Positions 48,060 to 60,677 are shown, numbered from the stretch's first letter. The stretch: DNA of 64,000 nucleotides from Zychaea mexicana (GCF_025766255.1 NW_026516699.1:186001-250000); one strand, 5' to 3'. A program made the numbers and translations. The notes: generated from the letters alone by a model not told the origin.

Positions 48060-49705
48060 ATGGCACCCAACGTTTACGATCAAGATGTAGCCGACGTTAG
48101 CTGGGCATGGCGCATTATATCAAGTGTTATAGGCTGGGTAACAGACGGTCACCTTTTCACTTGTTTGTGACAACAATGTTCAACTGTATTAACCGCGAAT
48201 AAAACAATGGTCTAGATCTACTTTGCAGCCTGGTCCTTTAGTTTTTATCCGCAAGCGATATTAAACTGGAGACGTAAAAGGTAAAAAAAAGATAGATTTT
48301 CGATCAAGTTTTCCACAGAAAGTATCTAATACGGTTTTGATTCAAACCTCTTAGTGTACAAGGGCTATCAATCGATTTCCTATATTACAATGTGCTAGGA
48401 TTTGGCTGTTACTCGGTAAGAAGAAACAGTAACAATGATGATACGAGATAGTGAATTTGAAGCTCTCGATGCATGAGGTTGCGTCCCAACTTGCTCAAAT
48501 CCAAAGTTGCCTAATTTTATATCAAAAATAACTGATAGATTTTTAATATTGCATTCTTTGCAAGTGAAGAAATCCAGGAAGAGTGTATGTTAAGTTTTTT
48601 TTATCTGAATTAAATGGACTACTAAGATATGTGTGACTCTATATAGATAGACGAAGAAACAACGGTAGCGAAAACCTCGTGCGTATCAACGACGTAGTAT
48701 TCGCTGTCCATGCATTAGCTATATCCTCCTTTACACTATCTCAAACATTTTATTATAAGGTTAGAAATATGCCACTTGTTAGATGTATAAAAAGAAAAAT
48801 GAAGCTTGTGAAAGGTGGGAGGGTGGGATGTGGCAAAAACAGAGTTGGTTATATATGATCGATAACTGAAGCTAACAATTTTACAGAGAAGCCCGAACCA
48901 AAAGGCTTCACTTCCGGCTCGGGGCATGATGTGGTTATCCATTCTAGGCGCATTCCTTGTGATCCTTGCCGTCAAGTCTGGCCATGCATTGTGGATTGAT
49001 TTTATGTACTATCTAAGCTATATCAAGTTAAGCGTCACGATTATCAAGTACTTGCCTCAGGTGTGGATCAACTTTAAACGAAAATCAACCGTTGGTTGGA
49101 GTATACATAATATTCTCTTGGTAATATAAATCTGTCAATATGTACATAATGAAATAATGACTAGCATGCAGTGAGGAAGAAATATCTAATATGGTGATTG
49201 ATGAATTGTTAGGACTTCACGGGTGGCCTTCTTTCCGTGGCCCAGCTTTTATTAGATGCCTATCTAAGTGGTGACTGGAGTGGTGTATCTGGGGTATATA
49301 TTGCACATTTTATACAGGTCATATTAAGATGCGGAGGAAAAAGTTTGAAATTAACCAGTATGCTTTGGGTCACTTGTCGATAAAATAGGATCCCGTGAAA
49401 TTGTAAGTTAGGATGGGGATTAGACATGTGTTGTGTGTGGGGGTGTATGTGGAAGGAATGGGTGGCATGGAAGATAAGGGTCTCAAGATTATTACTAAAA
49501 GATAAAATTTGTATTTCTTCGCTTGTTTTTCTCTTGCATTTATAGTGGTTTGGGCTTTGTATCCATTTTCTTTGATTTGCTGTTTATGACACAGCATTAT
49601 ATCCTGTACCGGGATCGAACGGATTATTTCCTCAATACTGTCGAAGAAGAGCGACGAAGGTTAATAGCAGAGGGTCGTGTTCCTCGTGACGAAAATGAAG
49701 TTTAG
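48060..49705 (+). CDS. Cystinosin/Ers1-type lysosomal cystine-proton transporter
   Basis: PQ-loop membrane protein that exports cystine from vacuole or lysosome. Nine exons fit: 48060-48137, 48216-48280, 48355-48415, 48539-48588, 48651-48759, 48887-49120, 49213-49293, 49389-49402 and 49546-49705, giving 283 aa. The first PQ-loop reads YFAAWSFSFYPQAILNWRRK then SVQGLSIDFLYYNVLGFGCYS. The second reads IKYLPQVWINFKRKSTVGWS, followed by DFTGGLLSVAQLLLDAY and FGLGFVSIFFDLLFMTQHY. All are diagnostic of cystinosin, including the proline-glutamine pairs. Human cystinosin's long N-terminal luminal domain is absent, as in Ers1. The eighth exon is only 14 nt. A GYDQLN-like lysosomal sorting tail is not seen; the C-terminus is charged. 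Confidence 0.92.
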
Positions 49706-50328
49706 AAAAGACGTCATAGTAGTAAGAGTAGTATCAGTAATAGTTTTTGTTCTCTGATGTAATATATTGTTTTAGTTCCATATCATTTGGTGAATACATC
49801 AAACATCTGCGAGGACTTATTGGTTGGTCGAGTGATAATAGTGCCGTCCATGCTGCTGACAATTATGCGATTACACCAAATGCTTGCACTCGCAAGGAAA
49901 AGGATGGAGAAAGCCGCTCAAATTCCAAAGTTGATGATTGTCGTTTGATGCCATCTACAGCAGTTTGTAGCCTTCCAGAGCCCTCCAAGGCACCCCGCGA
50001 TTAAAGAAGAGATCCTGGTAAAAGCGACGGTTTGGGTGTTTCGTTATTTTTCTATAGCAGCCATTATTGATAGGGATATCCATGTATACCACTCAGCAAT
50101 CGAAAGTGAATTTATACTGCTATGATACCATATACCAAAATTACGTTTCCATAACAATCATCATTAACTTTACGAGTAACAGTTTAACGGACTGACAACA
50201 AAAAGGAGAGTTGCCTAAAATGGCAATCGACAGACCGGAGTTTTTGACAGATTTTTTGTGTATGTTGAAAACAAAAGTCCTGTCTGGCTCTTTCAAACAA
50301 CATAATACACAAAACAAAAATATAAAAA
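49706..50328. other. Intergenic between cystinosin and uS4m
   Basis: Contains a plus frame 49747-50004 (FGEYIKHLRGLIGWSS) directly after the cystinosin stop. It has no recognised homology and no clear promoter, so it may be 3' UTR. Confidence 0.35.
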
Positions 50329-51149
50329 ATGAGAAAGCCCATTTATTCATTAACGCGAAAACTCGCACGCATGTCATGGAACAAATACAACCTGTACAAC
50401 ATTGCCAACAAGCGATTGCAAGATACGACGAAACTGACACTTTTCCAACAAAAATGGATCGGCAAGCGAGAAACACGAGCTTACCACGGTGACGAAGTGA
50501 CCGAACGTCAATTCAAAGCCAAGTTCTTCAACCCCAAACTGCCAACTGTCAACAATGGATCGGCACAAGAGCAACCACATCCTGCTGTTTCGGTTCTCAC
50601 GTTTGCTGAATTGGAACGACGACTTGATTTCATTGTTTTCCGCTCCAACTTTTGTCCCTCTGTTTACGCTGCTCGTCAACTGTGTGTCCATGGCAAGGTC
50701 AAGGTTAATGGCAAGAAGGTAAGCGTCATTTCCTCTTACACCGAGTACAGTGTGGAAAAAGGGCTGGGAATGTTTTGGAACCGAGTTAAAGGCGCAGTCG
50801 CAGTCGTTCACGGTGTTGCGTGGTGGCAATAGTACAATGGATACTCATTTAAATATACTTCTAGCTCGCATTCCCTTCTCACAAAGTCAAGGACGGTGAT
50901 GTGATCTCGGTAGACCCGCAGGCTATCCAGATGCTCAAGGGCGAAAAGGGCACAGAGCTCGAGTTTGAGCCCAAGCCATTCTCACAACCCTTCTTGTTCG
51001 TGCCTGAATACCTTGAAGTCAACTACAATACGTGCTCTACCGTGTTTTTGCGATCGCCCATCTCCAGACCTGGCCGTACCGAAATCCCATCCCCCTTCCC
51101 TCCCGAGTTCCATTCGCTTGCTTATGAGTACTATGCTCGAGGCAAGTAA
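50329..51149 (+). CDS. NAM9: Mitochondrial small-subunit ribosomal protein uS4m (NAM9-like)
   Basis: Mitoribosome assembly protein that binds 15S/12S rRNA. Exons 50329-50718 and 50865-51149 give 224 aa. The N-terminus [20 protein letters not shown] is short and basic, matching the uS4m start. The S4 RNA-binding domain runs from [25 protein letters not shown] through [11 protein letters not shown] (end of exon 1) to [15 protein letters not shown]-terminal extension [19 protein letters not shown] and [14 protein letters not shown] fits fungal Nam9. The intron splits the S4 fold after NGKK. The gene converges on the Efg1 gene, whose end is only about 155 bp away. Confidence 0.9.
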
Positions 51150-51304
51150 ATAATCAAAGGAACAAAAAAAGTACATATCATACACACACACACGCACACA
51201 CTTTCTTGTTATATATAGACTTGTTCCGCCATTTCCCTTTGCTTCCAACAAAATTCATCGAAATAAAGTTGTCTCCTTGTGTTTATTTTATTATTATTTC
51301 TTTG

Positions 51305-52283
51305 TTAAAATTCAAAGAAGTCATCCTTGGCAGCAATTGCTTCGGATGATGATGCCGGTGCTTCCGATGCTGATAGTGACGCTTCTTTTTTGGTTGCACG
51401 CGTGAAATCCTTTGGTGTTTCTTCTTGATCGTTCAAAGGTCGTACAGCTGGTATCCGCTCGATTTGAATCATCTTCTCCCGGTATTGCGCACGATACTCC
51501 CTGGCCATCTCGTCCAAGTCGCCGTTCTTGTCTAGAATTGCTTTGATCTTTTGACGTACTTCTTGTCGTATCTTTTCGTTCTTCTCGGTATCAGATTTTT
51601 CTTTTTCGTAAAGCGAGATATATGGTAATAAACATGGAAAATGCTATAACAGTAAATCCAGTTAGCCAACCATCTCCCTTTAAAAGAAAATACATCGAAG
51701 CCGTTCTTCCTTTACCTTAACATACAACACGTCGATTTTGTGTTCCTCTAGTTTCGCTTTCCATTCCTCTCTTTGTTCATCATTCTCTGCTGCCTCTAAC
51801 TTTTTGGAAGCCTGCTTGACCTTGCGTTCAGCCTTTTTGCTTTCTACATAGATTACAAAAGATGTTAGACATATATGGGGCTTTACAACACTCTTAGACT
51901 GCTATCCTATCGAAATCTTACCCAGAAACTTGGCTGTGCGATATTTTTGATAGTGTTTCTCTTCTTGTTCGTCAATGTATCTTTCACCAAGTTCATATTC
52001 GGACGCGCGCAGTTTTCTTTCACTTTCAACTTTGGCTTTGGCCGATGAGGCACCCTAGATCTATTGGATCAGCATATCTTTTTTCTGACATTTTGATCGC
52101 GTGTCACGATGGAATTACACCCCACCTTTTGCAGAGTTCGCTTCAGATCTCGAATGCGTTTTTTGATTTTGCCAACGCTTTCTTCACTTCGGGAATTTGG
52201 TTTCTTTGCTACCCTTTTGTTGATCTTGCTCTTCCTATTGAGGCTGTTTTCTAGTGGGTTGTTGTTTTTTTGTAAGTTTTTCA
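51305..52283 (-). CDS. EFG1: rRNA-processing protein Efg1
   Basis: Nucleolar factor for 18S rRNA maturation in the small-subunit processome. Exons 52283-52125, 52054-51922, 51843-51716 and 51643-51305 give 252 aa. Recognised from the Efg1 order: KIKKRIRDLKRTLQK at the end of exon 1, then ERYIDEQEEKHYQKYRTAKFL, then ESKKAERKVKQASKKLEA, then EEHKIDVLYVKHFPCLLPYISLYEKE. The long charged helix and Y-hFP-x-Y-h-SLY segment are diagnostic. The C-terminus is an acidic/Ser-rich tail ending KDDFFEF. The first donor is GTGGGG, weaker than usual. This Efg1 is unrelated to the Candida morphogenesis regulator of the same name. Confidence 0.85.
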
Positions 52284-52958
52284 TGATTCTTGAGTTAAAA
52301 GAGTCAAATCGTGAAAAAAAAGAGCGAAGGTAAAAATCTATTTCTCCCCCGCCACCCATTATGGCGCATGCCAGCAAAATCACTATTAAGCAGCATGGCC
52401 AGCTTGGAGTCCTCTTGGTTGAGAACAGTGCTCGTTCGCTATGCTTTTCACTACTTGTAGCGAAACAAAAACAACAGCAGCAGTAATAAGGGATACGATT
52501 AATTGAGTGCACCGCTGGTTTGCCTGTGCGCAAGGAGACCTTCAATGGCTTCTTTGCCTGGCACTTTCGTCTGGAGGGAGGGCTACCACTACCTGATCCT
52601 TTTACGTGCACATACAAATAGTTGCCATTACACATGAAAACTTGCATTAGCTTGTCAAAGCTATAAATGGCGGTGTCAATGCATGCATTATTTTTCTCGC
52701 CCACATGCTCTAAGCATGGAATAGCAAAGTTTTATTAAAAGATGTGGATGTCGCACAAACCATCCTTTTCTGTGTGCCGAAAAAAGAGAGCATCCTGCTG
52801 GGAAATTATGCACGCATGACGAAAGGGTGCCCCAGACAACACCTCTTCTTGTTCTCATTTTTCTACCCCTTTCTACCAAACGTTCCTGCCCCCCCCCTCG
52901 CTACCCCAACTTTGTTACAGCCACTCTTTTACTTGCTTTCAGTTATTAAAACACTACT
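52284..52958. promoter_or_regulatory. Divergent upstream region of Efg1 and Atg15 genes
   Basis: About 675 bp shared by two divergent genes. A minus-strand frame runs through it but lacks similarity. Pyrimidine-rich sequence (about 52840-52900) precedes the Atg15 start. Confidence 0.35.
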
Positions 52959-54809
52959 ATGAAGAGGTTGATAATTTCACTACAATTTATTCTTTTAATT
53001 TTCCATTGTCATGGACTGCGATTGCCCTGGCAGCAGCAAACGTTCGAAGCGTTCCTAAGGAACGACAACAGCAACAGTAGGAGGTTTCCAATGAGACCTC
53101 AAGTTGTAATAACCAATCTACCACAAAATCAAGCCAAGGAATTGTCGTCGTCGTCCTCATCGGCAGTGCCGGCGACGGCATTGCACTCATTTAGATTGAA
53201 AAGCATATACCACCATGCGTCAGACAACGGTCCTATTCCGGGTCTCTTTCGCAAACTAGACATACTATCGGCGTCGCCGGAGAATAGAAATAGCCAAGAC
53301 GAAACATTTGAAATACGTACAAAGCTCGGCGATACCTATCGACCTACTTATCCAGAGGCCGTCTACAATCTATACAAGTATGACCCAGTCAAACGACAAC
53401 GTAATCAATATACCATCACCGCTATGGATGACCCAGACGAAGCTACCATTGATTTTGATTGGGCTCCAGGCTCATTGCCTGACGTAAAGCATCGAGCAAC
53501 CGTCCTGGCACTTGCCATGATGACCAGTAATGCATACAGTCCAGCGAATAACGATACTGATTGGTATGATATCGGAGCGCCGTGGAACTTGGTATGTAAA
53601 AAAAGCTGTCATCAAGTTAAGGTTGTATAAACGAAACATGTAGACGAGCTAACGGTCAATTTTTAGAATACATCGTTTGGATGGGAGACCGATGGCATTC
53701 GAGGCCACGTATTCGGAAACGATGACGGATCGATTCTCGTGATCAGTCTCAAGGGAACAAGTGCTGGGTTATGGGGCGGCGGACAAACAGGCGAAAAGGA
53801 TAAGATGAATGACAACACGCTATTCTCCTGCTGCTGTGCCTACATCAGTCGCGCTTGGACAACTGTATGCGAATGCTATCAAGGAAACGAGTATGTATGC
53901 GAGAACAAATGCTTGCAGGATAGCATAACCAATAGCGGTCTTTACTACGATCATGCCATGGTAAATATCCTTTCTTTTTTCAACCAGTGATTCTACTCTA
54001 TATGGCATCGTTTTTTTCAAGATATGTTTCTAGAATCAACAAGCTCTACAAAACAGGAAATTTACAAACAAGTCGCCGATGACTACCCCAACTCAACGGT
54101 ATGGCTGACAGGTCACTCACTAGGCGGCGCATTGGCAAGCTTGGTCAGTCAAACGTTCTTGGTTCCAACAGTGACGTTTGAGATACCTGGTGAACAATTA
54201 GCCGCTCGCCGGTTACATTTGCCACATGCACCAGGTGTGGAGGTGCCCTTGTGGAACTTTGGTCATACTGCAGATCCTATATTTGTGGGCGTTTGCACTG
54301 TACGTTATGAAAAATTCACCCTCGCATTCTACTTACTTATTTCAATCAGTGCCACTAACAATGATCGTGTACAGGGACCTGCAAGTAGCTGTTGGTACGG
54401 AGGTTTTGCTATGGAGACACGGTGTCATTCCGGGAAGGTACATGAAAGATGGCTATTTTATACACGTGATTTGATGAACTCTAAGAATCAATACTTGGGC
54501 AACCAGATATGCGTTTGGGATACTGTAAACGAGAAAAACTGGCGAGTTGATGTCCGGTCACACCGTGTACACGATGTCATTGAAAATATTCTCAAGCAAC
54601 CAGAAGGAGAATTTCCTCTACCAGATTGTGTGCACGAAGATCCAAGTTGCGCCGATTGTGGGTTATGGAATTATATAGATGAGCGGGATAATCATCCGAG
54701 CTCCTCTACTACTACGCCGTCTATGACAAAAACAAGCGCTGTTCCTGAACCTCCTGGCGATCCCTGGCGAACTGGTAGCAGCACTACTTCCGCTGAGCAA
54801 GAGGAATAA
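52959..54809 (+). CDS. ATG15: Atg15-type vacuolar phospholipase/lipase
   Basis: Lipase that dissolves autophagic and MVB membranes inside the vacuole. Exons 52959-53591, 53667-53960, 54057-54299, 54375-54437 and 54507-54809 give about 511 aa. The N-terminal hydrophobic anchor is MKRLIISLQFILLIFHCHG. A TYRPTYPEAVYNLYK-type Atg15 segment follows, then FSCCCAYISRAWTTVCECY and the nucleophile elbow VWLTGHSLGGALASL (catalytic Ser). The WYGGFAMETRCHSGK segment and DVRSHRVHDVIENIL lead to a Ser/Thr-rich tail. The acceptor at 54056 is chosen because it joins YDHAM to EIYKQVADDYPNSTVW in the order seen in Atg15. The last intron (54438-54506) is 69 nt without a stop, so retention would add 23 residues. 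Confidence 0.9.
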
Positions 54810-55089
54810 ACACACCATGCGCATACATTTACATTAGATTTTGAAGTTAAAAAAAATGATACGATGGACACCATGTTGGTATAGCTCCATAATATATCTA
54901 TTCCTGCTGCCTAAGCATTTGTGGTAGTTGCACAATCTCATGGTTGTCTCGGCTTGCAGTGCGCACGAGCGCAATGATTGGCTGCCTTTAAAAAGCTGTA
55001 TACGAATAAAGACGCGAGCGCGTTTTACGTGTTTTTTTTTTCGCTTTGCTTTTCGCGCTCGTTACCTTTTCTTTTTGTTCCTTGAAACA
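54810..55089. promoter_or_regulatory. Spacer between Atg15 and primase genes
   Basis: About 280 bp, tandem orientation. A T-run (55029-55038) and CTTTTCTTTTTG tract lie just before the primase ATG. Confidence 0.35.
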
Positions 55090-57367
55090 ATGCTTAAACA
55101 AAAATCGTCACGTATTAATCGATTTTCTGCTGCTACCAATCGACACCAGCGTGTGTTCGTCGACAACGGAAGCGGCAATGGTGCTTTACCTGCCGAATAC
55201 GCCACACGACTGAATTTCTACTCGCATCCTCCACCTGCCGAAATCACTATTGAAGAATTTGAAACTTATGCGCTTGATCGTCTTCAAGGTAAAAAAAAGG
55301 CAAAGAATTACTTGCCCTTTATCCTGCTGGAATTAACAATAGGTGTATAAAATCCAGTATTGAAGACTTTGGAGACGGCGTCATTACGAAATAAGCACGG
55401 CCCTGAATACAAAAAACAAGTGGATCAAGCACTTGAAAAACACTTGCCTTTGAAATCCAACATGTCGAGATCACCTACTCTATTAGAAGAACGTCGAAAA
55501 GATCATATAAGTCATTTCGTATTACGCCTTGCTTATTGCAGAAGGTACGAAAAAAATTAAGAGAAATAATCGCAAGGTACGGAAACAAGTAACTCAAGTG
55601 CTCACATCTGTCGTAATGGAACTCTAGTGAAGATCTTCGCGCATGGTTTTTACGACAAGAATGTGCGTTGTTCAAGTAAGTTACGAAATAAAATTATCAT
55701 GCTGTGGAAAAATAAGACAGAGCACAGAAAGCGTGAGGTAGGAGGAGGGAGTTTTGGTGAACTAATATGTGTGTATTTTCTATCACCCTAGATTTCGGTT
55801 TGAGCAGGAGTCGTTGGAAGAAAAGAAGAATTTCGTATCAAGTCTCAACTTGAGCTGGTCAATTGTAAGTTCTACTAAAAAGAGGAAGAGTTATTTTAAA
55901 TGGAGGGATAGGGAAAGTTGCTCACTGTAAGTAACTTACTATTATCACCAGGTTGAACATGCTGAAAAGGATCAATTGTTGGATAAACTGGCTGCGTGTA
56001 CAGTCTGGAAAGCAGGCAAAACTGCTCAGGCAGCACGGGATATGGTTAATAATGAGACATACTTTAAGGTACTTGAAAATCATATGGATATATGTAAGGA
56101 TGAAAGGGTGTTTTTAAACCAATGATCTTATGGTTTTCTTTTGGGATCGACTAGGTCGATTTCGAAAAGGTGCCGGATCTGATAGGCCGACGAGCTGTGT
56201 ATATGGCACAAGGCAAAGCCTACGTGCCAATGTCAGAACAAATAAGTATAGTCATGGATGAATTTAGAGCAAAACTATTGGCAGCACTCGAGGTATGATG
56301 TGAGAGAGAACAAGTAATCCTTAGTGACAAAAAATAAGAACTTTTGGTCAGGAAAAGAAAGCTTAGTATAAACATTGTTTTTGTAGGCTACTTCAAAAGC
56401 CTTACCGCGCATGGAAGAAGATGACCGACTCAAGCCCATATTGTTAAATGTTGAAAAGCAGTATATTGGAAAGGATTATGGCACTTCTGCGAATGTGAAC
56501 GGTTCAGTACGTGCAAGTGACGTGGATCAGGTAAACAAATTTTTCATATACTTGAAATGATTGGTATATATGTGGGGATATGAAATTCACTTAATCTCCT
56601 TCTTCAAATTTAGCTGGTCCATCTTCACGCTCCACTCTGTATGAAACATATGCATTCTTCTCTTCGAGCGGATAAGCACTTACGGCATGGTGGTCGCATG
56701 CAATACGGTCTCTTCTTAAAGGTAAATGAATGCAGCTTGAGTGAAAGTAAAAGGATAGAACGAGAAATTGATGGAAAACTTCTCCAGGCGATTGGCTTAA
56801 CCGTTGAAGAAGCTTTGGTCTTTTGGCGCACAGCATTTTCAAACATTACGGACGACAAGTTTCAAAAGGAGTATTCATACAACATTCGCCACAACTATGG
56901 TTTGGAAGGCAGACGCGTTAGTTACGCACCATACAAGTCAGTATAGTGATTTGCTACTGGTTACTGTGGTTTCTGAAGAAGATGATGTTTTGCTAACAGC
57001 GGTACTTTTCGTTAGCTGCATGAAAATTATCTCTGGAAATCCACCCTCTACAGGTGATCATCACGGCTGTCCATTCCGACACTTCTCACAAAACAACTTG
57101 GAATCCAAGCTTTACTCTGAGCGAATTGGCACCGTAAACGTAAATGAAATCATGAACTTGGTCCGGGATCGGCACTATCAAGTCGCATGTACACGCTATT
57201 TCGAAGTCTCTCATGCACAAAAGGGGGAGACAACAGCGACAACAACAGCTAACAAAATTGATACCATTGAACATCCAAACCAGTATTATGAAACCAGCAA
57301 ACGACTGGCGAATGAATCGCTCGCTCCTAATAATAATAATGGCGATGCCATGGACATCGACCGATAA
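55090..57367 (+). CDS. PRI2: DNA primase large subunit (Pri2/PRIM2)
   Basis: Regulatory iron-sulfur subunit of primase-polymerase alpha; starts replication primers in the nucleus. Exon 1 is 55090-55288 ([20 protein letters not shown]) and exon 2 is 55358-55544. Several short exons follow ([40 protein letters not shown]). The C-terminal domain keeps the four cluster cysteines in [20 protein letters not shown] [19 protein letters not shown] and [10 protein letters not shown]. Also present are [20 protein letters not shown] [14 protein letters not shown] and [22 protein letters not shown]. The exon structure in 55545-56600 was followed only roughly. The segment after YGLFLK (about 56722-56787) looks like an intron ending at CTCCAG. 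The call is firm from the cysteines. Confidence 0.92.
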
Positions 57368-57578
57368 TACAGTTAAATAATAAAAAGTCTATTATTTTAT
57401 ACGATGTAATGTATTATACAATGTAGCTCATAGCAACATGTCATATCTACTTCCTATTTTATACTTTAGCTATCCTTCAGCAGTCCATCGCTGCACATGC
57501 ATATTCTACACGTGGCAGATTTATCTAAAGTGACAAACTTCTAACAACATATGATAGTAATTCCAAATTAAAGCCCGT
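57368..57578. other. Convergent 3' spacer
   Basis: About 210 bp between the ends of the primase and P450 genes. AT-rich, with AATAAT and AATAAAAAG polyadenylation-like signals at 57370-57390. Confidence 0.35.
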
Positions 57579-60001
57579 TCATGAAACGAGTTTGTTAGGT
57601 CGTTCGATGAATCGAACGTGTGGAGTGAGAGGTACAGCAACGAATCCAGCATCGAAAACAGCGTTAAGATCCGGATATACTTGTTCTCCATGATCATTCA
57701 ATGGCGGTTCAATCGTCGTTGCCGCCAAAACCCGAATCAATATGGTAAACACCTCAGCATCAGCCTGTGTACAATAAGCATGTTATGAGTTTATCAAAAT
57801 CATAAATAGAGCTTATCTTCAAGTTTCTCAAAGACTGCACATATCAGAAGTTTATTGTCCGCACATACCAAGTTTATACCTGGACAACGACGTCTGCATA
57901 AATACCATATACAGTATAGCCATAATGATGATCAAAAATATCGAAGATCAGCAATGGATTCTAGTGTATACTTACAGGCACACAAGCATATCCATAGCAA
58001 TACCCTTTGAATATCATACCTTCCCAACCAAATACAAATTGGTCACGTTTATATTCCGGACTCACGTCAGCAGAAGCAATTAGAAGTCTTTGATCATTGA
58101 GGTACCGCTCCGGCATAAACTTTTCTGGATCTTGATAATAACTCTCATCGCGATTAATTGTGTACGTGTTTGCTAACAGCACTGTATCTTTCGGGAAAAA
58201 GTAACCTGCATACTCAACTTTTATACCAAAGGACATCAATACGTTATCTTGTCACATGATACGCATGGGGCTTGACAGCACCTCCACATCACCCAAAAAT
58301 AAGAGAAAATAGATCCACTTACAATCTTTCGTGACTTTGTGTGGGATAGCACTATACATGGCTGCTCTATAGCGCATGCATTCTTTTTGTACCGAAATCA
58401 TTAGTGGGAGCTTTGTCCTATCGTTGTAAGTGGGTAGTCTTTTATGTTCGACAACAAATGTTTCGATTTCCTTGTACAGCTGGCCTTGTAGATCTTGGTG
58501 ACAACACAAAATAAGGAATGTCCAGCAAATGGTGGTCGCCGTAGTATCAATTGCGGCGCTCAGGACATTGACTAAGCAATGTACAGATATGAAGACAAAC
58601 GCCCATCAATACCATATCATGTTCCTTAATTAATTTACATGTACACATACCTAGAAAGACAAGGATGTCATCGTCGTCAAACCCGTTCCTTTCTTTGTCT
58701 CTGTGCAGCTCTTTAACAACATTCGGCGCGTCGTCCTCTAGAGCCTGCTGGATCAACTGACGGATTATAGGATTTCGTTTACGAGAAATAAACTTTTTCA
58801 TCCTCCTTTCGTTACCCACGAAAAAGTCGATTATTTTTGTAAGCCCTGGCAGAAGATTATAGATATCGTCAAATATGCCGTTCCATTTAATCGAACTGTC
58901 GAAAATTCCGAAAACGGATGCGCACAGAGGATCATCCAAGGATTTTGCAGTCATGCCCAGCAAAGGGTCGGCTATAGCATTCAATGTAAAAAGGTGCATA
59001 TACTCGGTCACGTTTACGTTGTAACTATTAGATTTATCTGGGCCTGCCGTCATTCTAACGAGTAGGTCTACGATTTTATCTGCTGCTTTTTCGATCTTGT
59101 GTAATCTGTGTACCGCCTGCATACCAGCAATTGAATACACTATACGAAGTTTGATTTAGTTTGTGATTTGGTGTAAAAAAGGGAAGGAATCAATTCATTG
59201 TTTGTAAATAAATATCCATTGCAAATAGCTGCCTTTCATTTCATACCACTAGCACGGTGCATTTTCCATTGCTTGTCAGCATCTGTAAACACGGGGCCTC
59301 TATGTAATTGATCATGTAATTATGCTGAGTTATTACAGAAATTTCAGTCTCTTTTTCGTGAACAAGCAAATTGAAAGCGGCCGACAAAAGCGGTGTATCT
59401 ACCTGCCAAACGAGTTGTACCGAGTCATAAAAAGATGAAATGGCCTACCGGAAGTCGCATCACTTTGGACGTTGAGGAGCTCATGTGCAACTTGACAGTT
59501 ACCTATCAGAACCCACGGCTGGACTCCCATGTTTATACGTACAAGAGGTCCTGTGATATATAATTTTTTAATGATGCGCTACAGAAATGATGTATCTCAT
59601 GGCACAAAAAGTTGTACGACGTACCATATTTCTTATGCCATTTATCGAATTGAAGTGTACGAGGCATTCCGATAGGGATTTGCAAATAGTGACCTGTTGG
59701 CGTACCATTATGGTATTCAAAGATTAAACATCCATATTTAGAGGGATTGGGAAATTAAATACGGGTGATATTCATAGTAGAGCATACCAAAGTATGGAAT
59801 GACACCTTTTGGAGAAGGGATCTTCTTTAATTTTTTATGACGGTCATCCTGGTCATCTCCCAAAAAGGATTTCGTACAATAACAAACGCTGACTAAAGCT
59901 AAACTGGCTGCTACGGTGGCAATAGCTGCTAAAATTCGTGGATTTACGATCCTACTATTGTTCTCTTTGAAAGAACCACCAAGTAGTTCCATCAGTAGCA
60001 T
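57579..60001 (-). CDS. Cytochrome P450 monooxygenase with a one-base lesion in the heme loop
   Basis: Microsomal P450. The N-terminus has a short tail and a membrane anchor (ILAAIATVAASLALVSVCYC) followed by the proline hinge KIPSPKGVIPYFG. Conserved parts in order: FTDADKQWKMHRAS, HRLHKIEKAADKIV, the I-helix piece SAAIDTTATTICW (AxDTT), the K-helix region SVQKECMRYRA (E-x-x-R, ECMR), PEKFMPERYL and the heme ligand exon RRCPGINL with the cysteine, then ADAEVFTILIRVLA. Splicing the heme region in the only good donor and acceptor (58019/57893) leaves the frame one base short at FGW. A missing G in the GGG run would explain it. Either a young pseudogene or a sequencing error. Substrate unknown. 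Confidence 0.8.
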
Positions 60002-60640
60002 CGTAGGAGAAATATGAGTAGGAGGGAAGTAGTATTAACACTAACAGATCAATTTACTGGAGAGAGAGAGATAAAAAGAGCAAGCAAGCGTAGATAGACA
60101 ATCAGCATGGCGGTTTATATCTACCCCTTGCGTGTTACACTAGAGTACTGATCAACTCCTTATGCAATGCATAACAGTGTGCCTTTATACATGGGAAAAC
60201 GGGCTCGGACTTTTCTATGTATATCCCTGGATTCCAGTAGTTATCTTATCAAAAGCTAATACGTTGACGACAAGAGCAATCATCCAATACTGCACACTTA
60301 AAAGATTAGCTAACTTGTTTGAATATGTGTTGTTGCATCTAAATAACGCGATCTTGTTATAAAAGCATACAGTTCTGTTTTGCGCCGTGCATGTGTATGC
60401 TTCTATATTACACTATACCGGACGAGAGACTTCTATTGTTACGTGATTAAACGCACACACATCAGTATGGATATTTTAAACCGAAAGCTGATAACCTGTA
60501 ACGACAGCTTTTTTTTTATTTCATGAGACCTACTGTAATTTCAATTTTATCATCTTTTAATAAGTTAGAGTATCAGAAAGTATCCTATATATCTCAAAGA
60601 AAAGTAAACTCAGTCCTTTAATGTAAATCCAAGATGCTCA
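60002..60640. other. Upstream flank of P450 gene
   Basis: No gene recognised. AT-rich. Confidence 0.35.
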
Positions 60641-60641
60641 C

Positions 60642-60642
<1 letters not shown>

Positions 60643-60675
<33 letters not shown>
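60643..60675. repeat. (GA)n microsatellite
   Basis: About 15 uninterrupted GA units. On the minus strand it lies just after a GTAAGTATT donor-like site, so probably within an intron of the cysteine-rich candidate. Confidence 0.85.

Positions 60676-60677
<2 letters not shown>

Noticed and set aside
52069..52704. 211-codon minus frame taken as one protein
   Set aside because: Only its last part is the Efg1 first exon, starting at the ATG at 52283; the rest is upstream sequence.
54022..54056. Atg15 exon 3 beginning at the earlier AG (54021)
   Set aside because: It gives an immediate stop. The AG at 54056 is in frame and matches the family order.
57600..57625. GTTCGATGAATCGAAC palindrome as a tRNA or regulatory site
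   Set aside because: It lies in the P450 C-terminal coding exon (VRFIERP) and has no tRNA arms around it.
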